Assembly: GCA_907165065.1 (NCBI GenBank) | Contig: OU015530.1 | Location: 48,593,465-48,657,464, forward strand | Direction of reading: 5' to 3' | Source: Caprimulgus europaeus | Taxonomy: Eukaryota > Chordata > Aves > Caprimulgiformes > Caprimulgidae | DNA length: 64,000 nucleotides | Shown: piece by piece, positions 13,001-26,300 of the stretch | How positions within the stretch are numbered: the first letter of the stretch is position 1 | Layout: every line of letters starts with the position of its first letter | The notes under the pieces: model-generated | Database searches by the model: none | What the model was told of the DNA's origin: nothing | What the model saw: the letters and a program-made list of their open reading frames with translations, nothing else | Translations under genes and position numbers: made by a program

Positions 13001-16000
13001 TGTTTCGGTATCCACTTTGCTGCACACTGATTACAGTGCCACTTAGTTCTAGCTTGCCAGTTTGTGTTCTGAAGCCTGATTTCAGTCCTACTTTTCTATG
13101 GTAAGTGTTTGATTTAAAGGAGGTGAAATCTATCCAATGTATTAAATTATAACAAGAAAAGAAGTTTAGCACATACTGATGTTGTAGCTGCAATCCCTAT
13201 TAAATTCCAGTAGCCAAACTTGGAAATGTAGCAGCTTTCTCAATTGTACAGCTCTAGTTAAAGATTTTTTTTAAGTAAAAAGACTTAATTCTTAGGAATG
13301 GGTGAAGAAAATTCTAAAAGTTATACTGCCTTATACTATACTATGTAAATACTACAGATGCATTGCATACTGTTGTTGCTTTTAGCTTTGTAACAGTGCA
13401 ATGATTCTTAAACATCTCCTGCCTCTCCTCTTCAGTGAGACATTTTGGTGGGAGAGAAACTCCATGTCTCCTCTACATTAGGTCACTCATATTCTCTCTC
13501 TCAGCTTGGCTGCAAACCAGCAGAAGGTGCAAAAGTAGCTTTCATGCCTAAGGGCAGGGTTTTTCTCACATCCATTTGATTTTCAGGCTCTTTACCCAGG
13601 CTGGCTCTGCTGCCATGTTCTCCTCTGCCCTTCTCAACACATCTCGAAGGCAACAAAAAGCAGTGGGAAGGCTGTGTGCTCACTTTGTGAGAAATTGTTT
13701 TCATTCTGAACAAAGAGCGGCTGGAGCACTGCAGAGAAACACGACTTTTCTTTTCTGGACCTCTGCTTGATTATTTGTGAATTTGGAGAAGGTTTGCTAA
13801 CATTGTCCTAAGAAGGCTGTAAGGAGCCGTGGGTTTCTTTGCCAACATCACCTGGGTAGTTCAGGGGTGTTGATTTTCAAGGTTCTAATGGGCCCTGTGC
13901 CCTGCCTTTTTACTTTGCCTGCCAGACCAGCCTTGGTAGTGATGCTGCTCATTAGAGAGAAGAAATTTTCAATTGTGTCTGCTGTCTGTGTTTGTCAGTG
14001 GAAAAAAGGAAATCTCATGCGGAAGACTGGGAAGAATTGAATTATTTTATGCTGAGGCACAGTAAAACTCATTTTAAAAATTATTGCTTAATGTCCATAA
14101 TTTATTCACAGCACTAGTCCCAGTAGAATTAATAAGACTATTAAGTATGCACATAGGAGTCACTAACATCAGAATCTAATGTTTTACTTCTATTTTTTTG
14201 AAATCTCTTTGTGGCAAAATATCTTTTATTATTCCAAAGTTGTTAGAGATTTAACAGCATGTTCCCAAATGGATTGTGAGCTCAGCAGAAACTTTTTACA
14301 AGGGAGTCCAAGTTTTTGAGTGCTAACAGGGCCCTCGCAGAAAACCTCCAGGAAATGCTGTTTCTGTGTTTAGTGAACTGCTGTGGTAACTCTGTAGGGA
14401 TGTGAGGCAGAAAGCACAGAGTGGGAGAGGTTTAACAGAATTCAAAACTGAGAAATTGCGCCTTATGAATCATCATGTGCTAAAAAATCAGATGAGGTTA
14501 AAGGAAATAGGTGGAGAAGGGAAATACAAGAATATGCTGGTGATAGTAAGAACAAGGTGAGAGGCACCGATGCTGAAAGCAAAGAGGAAAAAGATGGTCA
14601 GATTTATGAAAGTTGATTCATTTCCAGTAGTCACTTCATTGACTATTGAATGTATAGCTTTATTATATGTGATTTCTGCTAGGCCTAGAGTTCAGCAACA
14701 CTTCATTGAGGCAGGTCTTAATAACAGGAATGGAGCAACGGCCAACAGAATCTCTGGGCAGCTGGACAGCTCTGGCATACACTTTTCCTGCCCCAGAGTT
14801 TTATTGCTACTGGTATCCAAATAAAATTATTTTTAAACCAGTCTTAAATTCAAATAAAGTATTTCCTGACTTTGTTACGGCATCTTTCTTACCACTGCAT
14901 ACGGCTGAGGTCTTTTCAGTTGTCTTTTCTAAGACTAAATCTATTTGATAAATGTTGATAAATAATAAATTAGCTAACACTGTCTGTTAAAGGAGATGCC
15001 AAGTGGCTGAGACAATGACTAGTTCTTCTAAGAACAGCTGTTTGTCTGCAAATCTATATCTAAAGATTGGAGATATCAGTTGTTTGGAAGAACTCAGTTA
15101 AGGGCATTTTCTATTTCTACACTAATAAGGATTTTACAGAACAAAGATACAAATAAAAAGGCAGAAATATAAGCATTGTTAACAACTGCTTTTTGTAATA
15201 TTTGATTTTTTTTCAATATGCACAGTTATTTTTAAAGCCTTTGCTACCTACTTCTAAATACCATGATTTAACCTGCCATTTGAACAGCAACACCAGTGTG
15301 ACTTACATAGACGTATCCTTTATTGCATAGCATTAATTTATCCTTGCACATACACCTGATAGTGAAGGTCCTGTGACCTATGTTTCTGCTGCCCTGTATC
15401 TGTGTCCCTGGTTGAACAGATGGATGTTGTAGCTTCACTGCTTTTGCTGTGAAGCCGGTGGTGACCCTACTGCCCTTCAGCTGGTGCGAAGCTCAACAGA
15501 AAATGATGTAAACGCGGGCGCGTGTGTATGCCTGTAACACAGCAGAGGTTTAAGAGAGCAATACAGTGTAAAACAAGGACAATACATAATTAAAGGTAAT
15601 GCACAGAAGTAGTAAATAAGGCAACAGACTTTGTCTGGGAATTTTGTGGCAGTGGAACAAACTCTGGAAGGTGGTTCCTGTTACATACCTTGCAGGAGAG
15701 CAGGTCAGACTGCAGCTTCCTAGCTGTGCCTGCTCCAGGCAGTGCTCTTTGTAGGGCGCTTTACATCCTTTTCCTCTCAGAATGACTTGGAAAATCAGTC
15801 TGAAATTGCTGTGTATTTGGGTTGTATCACTTGCTGCTAATGCAAGGAACTGTTCCGTGCTGATAGGCAATGCCTCAGGGCTGAGCCCTGCCCCATACAT
15901 CAAGGTTGAGAGACTTCCCAGAACTGCAGATAAAACATTATTCTCTGTTCCTGCCTTGACCTCGACAGTCCCATCTTTTATAGAAGACTTTTGGAGCAAA

Positions 16001-17301
16001 GAAATAGTTAAAAAAAAAAAAAAAGATCTTTTTCCATCTCCTTTATGTTTAGGGGCTGAACTTGCCAAAGCTTTGTTCTTCTCCAAGGGGACCTCTAGCT
16101 GAGGTCTCTCTGTGTCTCATCCCTCCTTTCTCAAACTGAGCACTGCAGTACTCTCTATAAAAAGACCTCAAAACAGTCTGAAAAAGATCTATCCTGAGTG
16201 TCCCTAACAGACTGCCAGTCTAACCAGACCCAGTTCTCCACCCATCTACTCCTAGCTATGCCTTCCTCTCTTCTGATGTTTCATCTTTACAGAGTTGGAT
16301 TTTGGGCATCTTCTGTTATTTTCTTTCTAATAACAGAGCTGAGGGGAGGTAAGGGGTAAGAATGGCTCTTTTGACAGAGTTCTGGATTGGCTAAGTGGCT
16401 TATGAAAAATTTTCAGGATTGTGAAGTTTAAGGTTTTAATGGGCTGTTAGAGCTTTTAAGTTATCTCACTTAGGATACAGGAATGCCTAGATGTTACCAA
16501 ATTTTCTTTACCATCTACTGAGATCATCAGTTATTTTAGGACTTTAAAGTCTCCTTCATTCTAACCTGCTTAGTACTTTTCTAAGGTTAAATGAGGAATT
16601 TCCTTCCAGACCATCACACCACTGAAGGAGAGCTGCCATTCCTGTTCCCTTAGTGGGAAAATAAGTTATCTAAGAAAGGAAGAGGAAGGACCAGAAAGTC
16701 ACGCTCAGTGAAAGGGTCTGACCTTAGCAGTAATAACATTTTTCATTAAATGATTGGGTTTTGTTATTAAAATGTTTTGTCAACCACTGTCCATTGAAAA
16801 TAATTAAAAGATTGAAAATGCAGATTTCAAGCTGGGGCTGGATTATGAGCTATTTCAATATGACTTTGATTTTAACTGCTAGCTACTTGTGGAATGTGTT
16901 GTTCACTCAGCTCACATGCTTTTGTGTCTGTGCCCTGGCATTTATGATGTTCTTGTGGGAAATCAATATTTTAGATCCCTCTTGTTGTGAATAAATTTGT
17001 GCATGGAATTCCTTTTACAAAAGTCTATCAAAAACAAATAAAAGGCACCAACTACATTTGAAGAATTTAATATTGAGGAAAATGTTTACACATGTCTTTT
17101 TTTCATTATTTTCCCAGCCATAAGTCTTGACTAAGATTAAATATTGGGCTTGATTATGTTATACAGGATATAAGCTTCATCTGTTCCAAAAATAACATTA
17201 ATCTCTGTGACCATTAACCATTCTTTTTAGAAATAAATGTTAATGAAAGGTAAACAAACACAGCCTTGTATTATGGATATTATTTTGCATGTGTTTTACA
17301 G
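10068..17301 (+). other. DIP2C: DIP2C intron, downstream part
   Basis: This intron sequence runs to the acceptor TTTTACAG at 17294-17301. It is AT-rich and otherwise unremarkable. A short run at 12706-12720 looks like the very end of a CR1 element but is too short to call. I see no exon, RNA gene or clear regulatory element. Confidence 0.75.
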
Positions 17302-17359
17302 AGTTCGTTTAGTCGAAAGAGGATCTCCACATAGTTTGCCACTCATGGAGTCAGGAAAA
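17302..17359 (+). CDS. DIP2C: DIP2C coding exon (fifth from last)
   Basis: The acceptor is TTTTACAG and the donor GTGAGT. The exon is 58 nt: one base completing an upstream Arg codon, then 19 codons reading [19 protein letters not shown]. It ends in phase 0 and joins ILPG of the next exon. Confidence 0.93.
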
Positions 17360-20300
17360 GTGAGTACTAAAAGAATATTTAAATGTACCTTTTATGGTAA
17401 ATATTTTCCATAAATTCCCATTTCTGTTCATTTTTATGTGAATAGTGTTGAGGAAGGCTTTGTCAGCTGTGCAGACTGAACACCTTTCTTTACCATTGGA
17501 GTCACAGTGTGATGGTAGTAACTGATTGATGGGCCAAGACCAGCTGCATAAGTTTCAACAGGCCAAATGCCAGGTTCTGCACTTTGGCCACAACAATCCC
17601 TGCCAGTGCTACAGGCTGGGGGCAGAGTGGCTGGAGAGCTGCTCTGCAGAGAGGGACATGGAGGTGCTGGTTGACAGCAGCTGAACCTGAGTCAGCAGTG
17701 TGACCAAGTGGCCAAGAAGGCCAAGTGCATCCTGGCCTGTATCAGAAACAGTGACCAGTAGGACCAGGGAAGTTCTGTTACCCCTGTACTTGGCACTGGT
17801 GAGGCTGCACCTCAAGAACTGTGTCCATTTTAGGGCCTCTCACTACAAGGACATGGAGGTGCTGGAGTGTGTCCAGAGAAGGGCAATGAAGTTAGTGAAG
17901 GGTCTGTAGTATAAGTCTTACGAGGAGCAGCTTAGAGAACTGGGATTGTTTAGTCTGGAGAAAAGGAGGCTCAGTGGCAACCTTCTTGCTTCCTACAACT
18001 GCCTGAAAGGGGAGTGTAGTGAGGTGGGGGGTCCATCTGTTCAACCAAGTAACAAGCAATAGGACAAGAGAAAATGTCCTCAAATTGCACCAAGGGCAGT
18101 TGACATTAGATGTGAGGAAGAATTTTTTTACTGAAAGGGTTGCCCAGGGCAGTGGTGGAGTCCCTGTCCCTGGAGGGACTGAAGAGTCATGTGGACATAG
18201 TGCTGAGGGACATGGTTTAGTCAGGGACTTACCAGTGTGAGGTTAATGATTGAACTCGATGATATTAAGGATCTTTTCCAATGTAGGCAATTCTATGACT
18301 CTGTGATTTTAATTTCTTACGTTATAAGTCTACTTTAATTTTTTAAGGATTTCTTCTAGTTTCTAATGAAGGTTTTTTGGGGACGAAGAGTCAGTATCTG
18401 ATTGCATAAGCCAGTATCTGCTCTCTTACTGCCTCATGTTTTCTTTCAATAGATCCTCCCAGGAGTACGAATCATTATTGCTAACCCTGAAACAAAGGGA
18501 CCCTTAGGAGATTCTCATCTTGGTGAGGTGAGTCATGAAAACTTAACCTTTGTATGCTCTGAACCGAATTGCAGAGATGAAGCTATCATCATGCATGCCA
18601 GTGGTTTCCTATAATTCATCATATCAAATGCCCACTTAAGAAAATTGTGAATTCTACAGATCTTCATAGTTTATAAAATGTGTAGCATGATACTTGTATT
18701 GTTATTAAAGTTGTTAGTAACATACTTGATAAATAAAAATAATAGCTCAAGTTTCTTAAAAAATTGAAAAAAGCCTGCTTTTTCTAACTGTATTTTTTAT
18801 TTGGTGCTTCACTAGTTCTGATGGAAACTTAGTTAAAAAAATAAGTTTATTGATTAGTCCAATTTCAGCTAGATGGTTTTCTAGTGCTATTCTCTTTATA
18901 ATCATTGTGCTTCAACGCACTGAAGTACTCTCATTAGCTGAATTGAGCAAGGCTATATGTTTTTCCAATTTATTTTATGTTTCTAGAGAGAGAAAAAAAA
19001 TTATTTTCAATGAGCAATTAAAGATCTAATTAAAAAAATGAAGAATTTTCTTACCCATAATTAAAACTACCGTCTAATTTGTGAGTTTTATCTGAAAGAT
19101 TTCATTACTGTAAAATCATAAAAAATTCCATGGTGCCTTGAGTTAGATGAAATTAATCCTCCTCCAATGGTGAAGGTTCCTGGCCTTTAGAACAGTCTGT
19201 CTCTCCGGTGCTCATGGCAGATGCCTTCCTGGAATAAATACACTGAACCAGGGTGGGGACTATGGGAAAAGTGGTCTACAGGTTCTTCTGAAAATTGTCA
19301 TAACCAAGCAGACCTCAGCACTAGCTGAGCTGTTCAAGGAGGCTGTGCAGGTCCTTGGCTAACCTGGGGCCAGAGGGCTGCAAGGCAGGTGTCCCCGCAG
19401 CCGTGAGTCTGGCATCCCTCTCCACCAGCCGTGACTCAGATCCGCACTCCGACTTCAGCAAGGTTAGACTGGGGTCTCTGTGCCTGAAGCTGGGTCAGTT
19501 ACAGCTTCAGAAAGAGTGTTCAAAGGCATTATAGTATTATCTAGCTATGACTAAAAACACTTGTATTAAGAATTTTCAATAATGCTTCATTCTGGAAAGC
19601 TACTTTAATTAATACCATTATAATTGCTTTTAATGTAGATATGGGTTCACAGCACTCACAATGCCAGTGGGTATTTTACCATCTATGGAGATGAATCTTT
19701 GCAATCAGATCATTTTAACTCAAGACTCAGCTTTGGAGACACACAGACTATTTGGGCTCGAACTGGCTATCTGGGGTTCCTGAGAAGAACAGAACTCACA
19801 GATGCAAATGGAGGTAAGAGGTTTCTTGTCATCTCAGTCTTTGCACGTAGTCTGTATTATTTTGAGGCTGACAGCATGTCTCTTGGCCTGCACTACACAA
19901 CACGTTCAGTCTGTGAAACCTGTAGAACTGCAAAAAAAAGCCTTAGTTAAAATAATCAGAAAATCAAACAGAGGGTATAATTTCCCTGCTGAAACATGCT
20001 TTTTCTTTGCTGTCCCTCAGGTGCTATAAATCCCCTCCACCACTGACTTTCTGGCACTGTTAATGTGCCAAGTGCTTCAGCTTGAAAAATATGCAATACA
20101 GCTTAAAATGCCGTCATTTGTTCTTGCAGTTGTATCCGCAGGAATGCATTCGTGCAGAGAGAAAAAGCCTTGTTGTGATCTGAGCCCTATCCCTCCTGTG
20201 ACAACCACCTTCTTTCATAATTCCTCTGTTATGAACTTATTTACAAAGCTGTCCATTTCTCAAATTTCCCAGTCTTCAAGTGTGCAGGGACGGTTGCTGA

Positions 20301-23300
20301 AGTGTAATACAAGCAGTAGCCTGCAGGAGAAGGGACGGGCTGTTTGAGTTTCTGTCGGGGAGGTACAGGATGTTGTTATTTGTTTTTATGACATTCCTTA
20401 TCTCATGTGCCCATGGAAGCAGACCAGCACTGCCAGGCTTGCCCAGTCTCTGCTCAGGTAAAGGTTACTCTCCTGTGATTTTTGCAGAGCACTGTGCTGC
20501 GAGCGGCGGCTGGCCGAGGTGGCAGTCAAGGCTGTTGCCAAAGGACGGTTTGTAGCAATACTGTGAGCATCTCCAGACTGATCCCAGGGCCCTGGTGTCA
20601 GTGCAATTAGCATAGCTGCTGTTCAGCCAAAGAGTGAACTCAGCAAATCTGAAAGCATTCTAGTAATCACTGTGGATTACAACTGCTGCCCATGTCCTTA
20701 TGTTAGCATCTTCCTGAAGACACGTCCTTTCATTTGCACAGGCTTTTTTAATTTGGTAATGATAGCCCAGCCTTGAGCAAATTCAGGATTCTCTGAGGAT
20801 ATTGCAACTTAAGCATCCAAATGGCTTAAATCTTCTCATGGCAAAGAGTTGCTAAATCTCTGTTCTCCTCCCACTTTTAGCTCCCAGTGCAGAAAGTTCT
20901 CTGGCCTGTATTACTGGTAGAGGTTATATTGCCATTACGTTACCACCATGCAACTATCTAAATTAATGTAAAAAGAGACAGATATCTACTTTTAAGTCTA
21001 TTAGCAAATATTATTTCTTTATGGATAACATGCAGTCCTTTATTATCAGCCTAATATCTTCTGAAAAGTGTCATTTCAGCCTCATTTATTTCTTTAGTCA
21101 GTAAAAATTTGTATTATAAGAGCATTACGCTCTGGAGCTTTCCATTTGTCTGAATGAGCAATTTGCTATCTGGGACAGCACACATTTCTAGTTTATTGAT
21201 AAACTAGACTTGTTTGTAATACACCTTAAGCAACAGTACTGACCATCTCAAAGCTACTGGAAGAACATCATCTATACTGTTAGGGTCAAATCCACCCTTT
21301 CTCTCGCAAAAGAAAGAGAAACAAGGAGCCTATTTTCTATTTAGGGCCTCCTAAAAAAGAATGAGTTTGTTGTGCATCCACCTGGGAGAAAAACAGGAAT
21401 TTATGCCACTCTTTTTGGATAAAGACTTTGACCTTCCTCTTCAAATGGGAATAGTGATTCTGCCTTCCTTTCTTCTGCTTTCTGCTCTGCATTGCACTTC
21501 AGTAATGGAGAATTCTCATTAGTTCAGAAGTCACTTTGGGGTTTCAGAAATTTGAGGATAACTTATAAATGTTATAATTATTTTACTAATTAATTAATGT
21601 GAACATTTTTTTTCATTTAATGTACCAGAGAATAGAATTGTTAATATCTTTTTTCCTTACAACCAGAACGCCATGATGCACTTTACGTTGTGGGTGCATT
21701 AGATGAAGCCATGGAGTTACGAGGGATGAGATACCATCCGATCGATATTGAAACCTCTGTAATTAGAGCACACAAGAGCATCACAGAATGGTAAGGGTTA
21801 TATAATACCAGGGCCCTTTTATAAAGCTGAAATATCTATAATGTCTGGGATTTTTCCTTGGATATTGCAATTGATCCAGGAAATGGCCTGTCAGGATGGT
21901 CACAGGATTTATAACCCAGCTATAAGTATGTCCTTAGGATGAAACTTTTCACAAACAGATGTGATCAGGTTTTACGTACAAGCAGAGGATTAAACTTTTA
22001 ATTTGAGAGAGCCATGCAGCTCTCAGGTAGGTCAGTTTCTTGGAGATTCGTATCCCAACCAGGAAAAGCAAACTGATAGGAGTTCAAGCTTTAGGAGTGT
22101 TGTTCTGAGAAAGAGTAAGCAAGCAAACATTTCAATTAAATGAACACACTAATAAACTTTATTAGTGAACACACTGTTACTTTTGAATTGGTTAATAATA
22201 AATCAAGCAGTGATCAAATCAAGGTCACAATGGAAATTGAAGCAGTAAATCAATGAGTTAATAATAATATTGTCTTAATCAATGTATCACATCATCAAAT
22301 GCACACAGCAGGTAATCATTTCTTGAGGCCGACAACAGAACAAATTGCTTTTCATTATTTTTGCATCAGAAGACTGAGTCAGGTAGTTGTTTTGTTTTGA
22401 TATAACCTCAGCTCAGCTCTTCTCCTTTCAATCAAAACAAACCTGTCGCAACAGCCACAGCAATTTAACAGGTATAAGACATGACTCTCCCTTTTTCTTT
22501 TCAATCCTGACTGCAAAGGTGTGGCCTGGAGCAGTAAACTTATTAATGCAGCACAGCAACTGGACTGATTTCTTTAGTCAAAACACCTTGCTTTTTTATT
22601 TAAATATCTGTTAGAATTAAGGCAGTTAATTGCTTAGCTGACTGTCACAGGTTTTGCCTTATTGCCTTCTCCTTAGAGCATCATCACTGCTGGTATGGTC
22701 TTGTGCCAGCTCATCATTACACAGGGTGGCAGATCCTGTGTCCTCATCTAGACCAGTGTGAACATTTTAAGGATGCTGTGAAATTCTCCTGGAAAATGTT
22801 TCAGATCAGTATCAGCCGTGGAGGGAAAGTTTTCAGATGAAGCTGTTTAGGAATAGCTCTGTTATAAGATGGCCACAGATTCATAAATCAGTATGTCCAG
22901 CAAGACCTGGTTGTCAGAGATTTGCATGTCCCCAAAGTGTGAGCTCATGGGCAGCAAAGTAGCCATATTACGCTGCAGAAATGGTCATCACTGGTCTCAG
23001 TGGCCAAACTGCTTAAATTATGTTCCTTTTTTCAAGAACACTGAGAGCACCTTAAGTATCCTTTTCCTTCCATTATTATGGAAATCCTGAGTGGGATAGT
23101 GGCAACTCTCTATAGTGATACTGTAGTGGCACCTGTAGTGGGAGAACCAAAGAAAAAGGCCGCTGAATTTCTGCAAGAAGATAGAAGTACATGCAAATGA
23201 TTCTTGGTGCCTTAACTCTTCCCAGTAGTTGGGTGATAATGTACAAGGCACATGAGTGAGATTTCAGACAACACACTGTACTATTACTACCCTTTGCCCA

Positions 23301-26300
23301 AAGGCCAAAATTGAAAGTCTTCAGTGTTGTTTTTTTTCAGAGAAGAGAGATTGCTGATGAGTTAGATCTTTCTCTGATGTGGTTCCTGCAGAAAATGAAC
23401 ACACAGTAGTTAAGAGTGACAACATCTGGTTTGCTCACAGTTCCCAACCTCTTCCTAACCACTGCTCTGCCTAATAGCTCTCTCAAGCCACCATCATGGA
23501 GTTTTCATTCATAGTCCTAGTCCTGACTGTCTTTCATTTTCTCACTCCTCTTTCAGCTTCTCTTAAGAGATCCTCCTCTTGATTTTGGGAGGATTATATT
23601 TGACAAAATAATAGCCAGTTAAATCTTTCTTTTTATATATACTTTGCATATGCCTTTCTTTGGATGGGGACATAAGCCTCTGTTCTTGTTGGAGGCTGTT
23701 GTTGTTTTGGTTACAGTGACCCGTTAAAGATTTAACTGCATCAATACCTATTGCAAACAAAAGGTACTGGGTATGTCCAGTCGATAGGTTGTAAAAATAG
23801 CCTCAGCTTCCAAGAAACACATGTTCATTTTGTCACATTTAACACTGCTGAGGAAAGCTGTGACTTGTTGACTAACATGCAATTCTGCTGTGCAACTTTT
23901 GTCATTGAGGATCAGATCTAAAAGGTAATTTAAAATTATTTTTGTCTTTTAAGAAAATTTAGCACAAAATCAACAACCTCTGACTCTGGACCTCCTGTGT
24001 CTCAGTAAAGAACAAACTAAAGAGTGGCACAGTCCATTTTTGTTGTGATGTGTAACTACACCAGGCATTTTTGAAAGTGTTTTTAATACTGCAGAATATC
24101 TTGAGAAATAATGTATGTGGATGTGTTTTAACTAAAGCACATTGTTGACTCATTTAAACTTCAAACCCTTGCAAGGGGAACAGAACATAGCTTCCTGGAA
24201 TTTGCCAAGAAGTGGTTTTCTCTCTCAGCATAATGACAAATAGGTAAAGCTACACAAGATATTTGGAGAAGAAAACCATTATAGGCGTCCTTCTCTGGAG
24301 GTGTTTCAACAACTTCCTTGCTTTTCCTGCAGCATTTGGTGGGATGGAAGCAGCTAGAGGGGCTGTTCCTAGCTCATTGACTGCATCTCTTGAGTGTAAC
24401 ATGGTAATTTCTTGAGCAAGTACAGCCTTTCTGGGGCCCTATTTTTTGGTTTGTTTTTTTTTTATTTTTGATTCATCAGGGCTAGAAAGTTAATGTATTC
24501 CTAAGTGCTACATGCTGGCCAATATATCTTCATCTCAACAGGTGAGAACATAAAAGGCAATATTTCATTTTACTTTCAGTGGTCACTAGTGAGTTAGAAT
24601 CATGACATATGAAATGAGTTTGAAATTAAATTGAAACCCTCTTAAGAGTGTCAGTAGCTCTAGGACTTAATTGAAGCTTCATGAAGGTTTTGGTAATCAG
24701 TCTTCTGAACTCAGACAAGCTAACTTCTCCTAAACCATGTTTTAGGGACTTGCTCCTGAATCTTGCCATTACTTGTTTTCCCAAGTAACAAGGTGAGAGT
24801 GGTTTAAGGCATGGTTTCAGGTGTTAACTTATATTTTAATAAAACCTCCTCAGGCTTTTTTGGTTTTTATCTGTGCAGACTGAGACTTTACTTTGTTAAT
24901 ATTCAGCATCAACCAAAACTTACTAGAATGTCTGTGAAAACATAATTACAAATTAAAATTAATTTCATAGCAGCACTAAGTCAAAAGGAGCCTGCACAGC
25001 TTTGCTTTGGCTGCCCATTAGTTTTCCAGATCAATAAGCACATAAGAATTCAATCAAATAATACTTTGGCAGGATCTGAAAATGAATTTTTTTTAATAGT
25101 AAGTACTTTTCTCCTAAAGTCCATTCTGTTAAGCATCAACATGGAGCACATTTTCATAGCTAACTTTTGAGCAAAGTAAGATGTTTCCAATTCTCAGAAT
25201 TGTCTTAGTAGACTAAAACAGTGCACTTCTGTCTCAGTCAAACATTGACTTTAGGTTAAGTAGCTCTTTTTGAAGTTAGCTTATATACATAATATATTCT
25301 AACTTTCAGATGCTTATGCTCAAGACAGTTCTGGGAAATTATCCCCTGATTTTATAGGGTAAAGGAGGGTAAAGTACAGGTCTTGATATCTGATTTACAT
25401 ATGTAGAATATTATTTGATGCTGTGGAGTAAGTTAGAGGAAGAACTAACCATCGTCTTTAACACTTGCAAGGAGGAATGAGACTGCTATTTGTGGAGCCT
25501 AAATCCTGCTGACCACCTGTGAGGCTTTAGAGGCATTTGAGGCACGGGGAGGAGGATGGAGGGAAGTGTACACCATACTTCATACCCCCCAGCCTCCCTG
25601 TGTGGAAGGATAAATGCATTATCCTTAGCCAAAAAAGATGCCCAGTAGCAGGTACCAAAATTTACCTGCTTCAGCTCCAGGGCTTAACCAAAATGTTAGG
25701 ATCTTAAAGATCTTTCACTAAAGAGGAGATACTGGTGACAATGGTGTTCCCTTGACCACCTCACCTGTTAATATAGAATGTAAAAACTTCTATCCTTTAA
25801 ACCCAACAGAAGTAAAACACAGCCCAAATAAAATATATGGAGACACCACTTATTTCTGTATAAACCAATTGGTCTAGAAAAATCACATTTTTGTGCTGAG
25901 CTCTGACCTGCCTGGAGAGCAGCCAGCCCAGTCCAGAAGGCACATAGCCATGTTACCCCAGCAGTGTGCAAGCGAGGAGCCCCCTCCCCAGCCTCCCCAG
26001 GACCTCTGCTCAGCCTGCAGTTTGCCATGTAAACCTTCCCAGAGCTCCACACCCTTCGCTAGGCAGAGTGTATGCCAAAAATCTTTCAGCTTGGACTGTG
26101 TTCTGGTGTTTCTTTGGTGCTGTATCACTGCCTCTTCTTTTAACCTCCTTTGCTTTTCTGGACTGCTCTTCAAAGAGAAGACACCTCCACCTGCACATAG
26201 CTCCTGCCTCTATGAGCACAGCAGTGCTGTGACAGCTCACCGGCTTCAGAGGGAACCGCGCCTTGTCTTACTACCTCCACACGTGACAGGCGAGGATTAG

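Noticed and set aside
15550-16086. 178-codon minus-strand frame
   Set aside because: Located in the DIP2C intron with no recognisable homology and an overlapping plus-strand frame. Chance is the simplest explanation.
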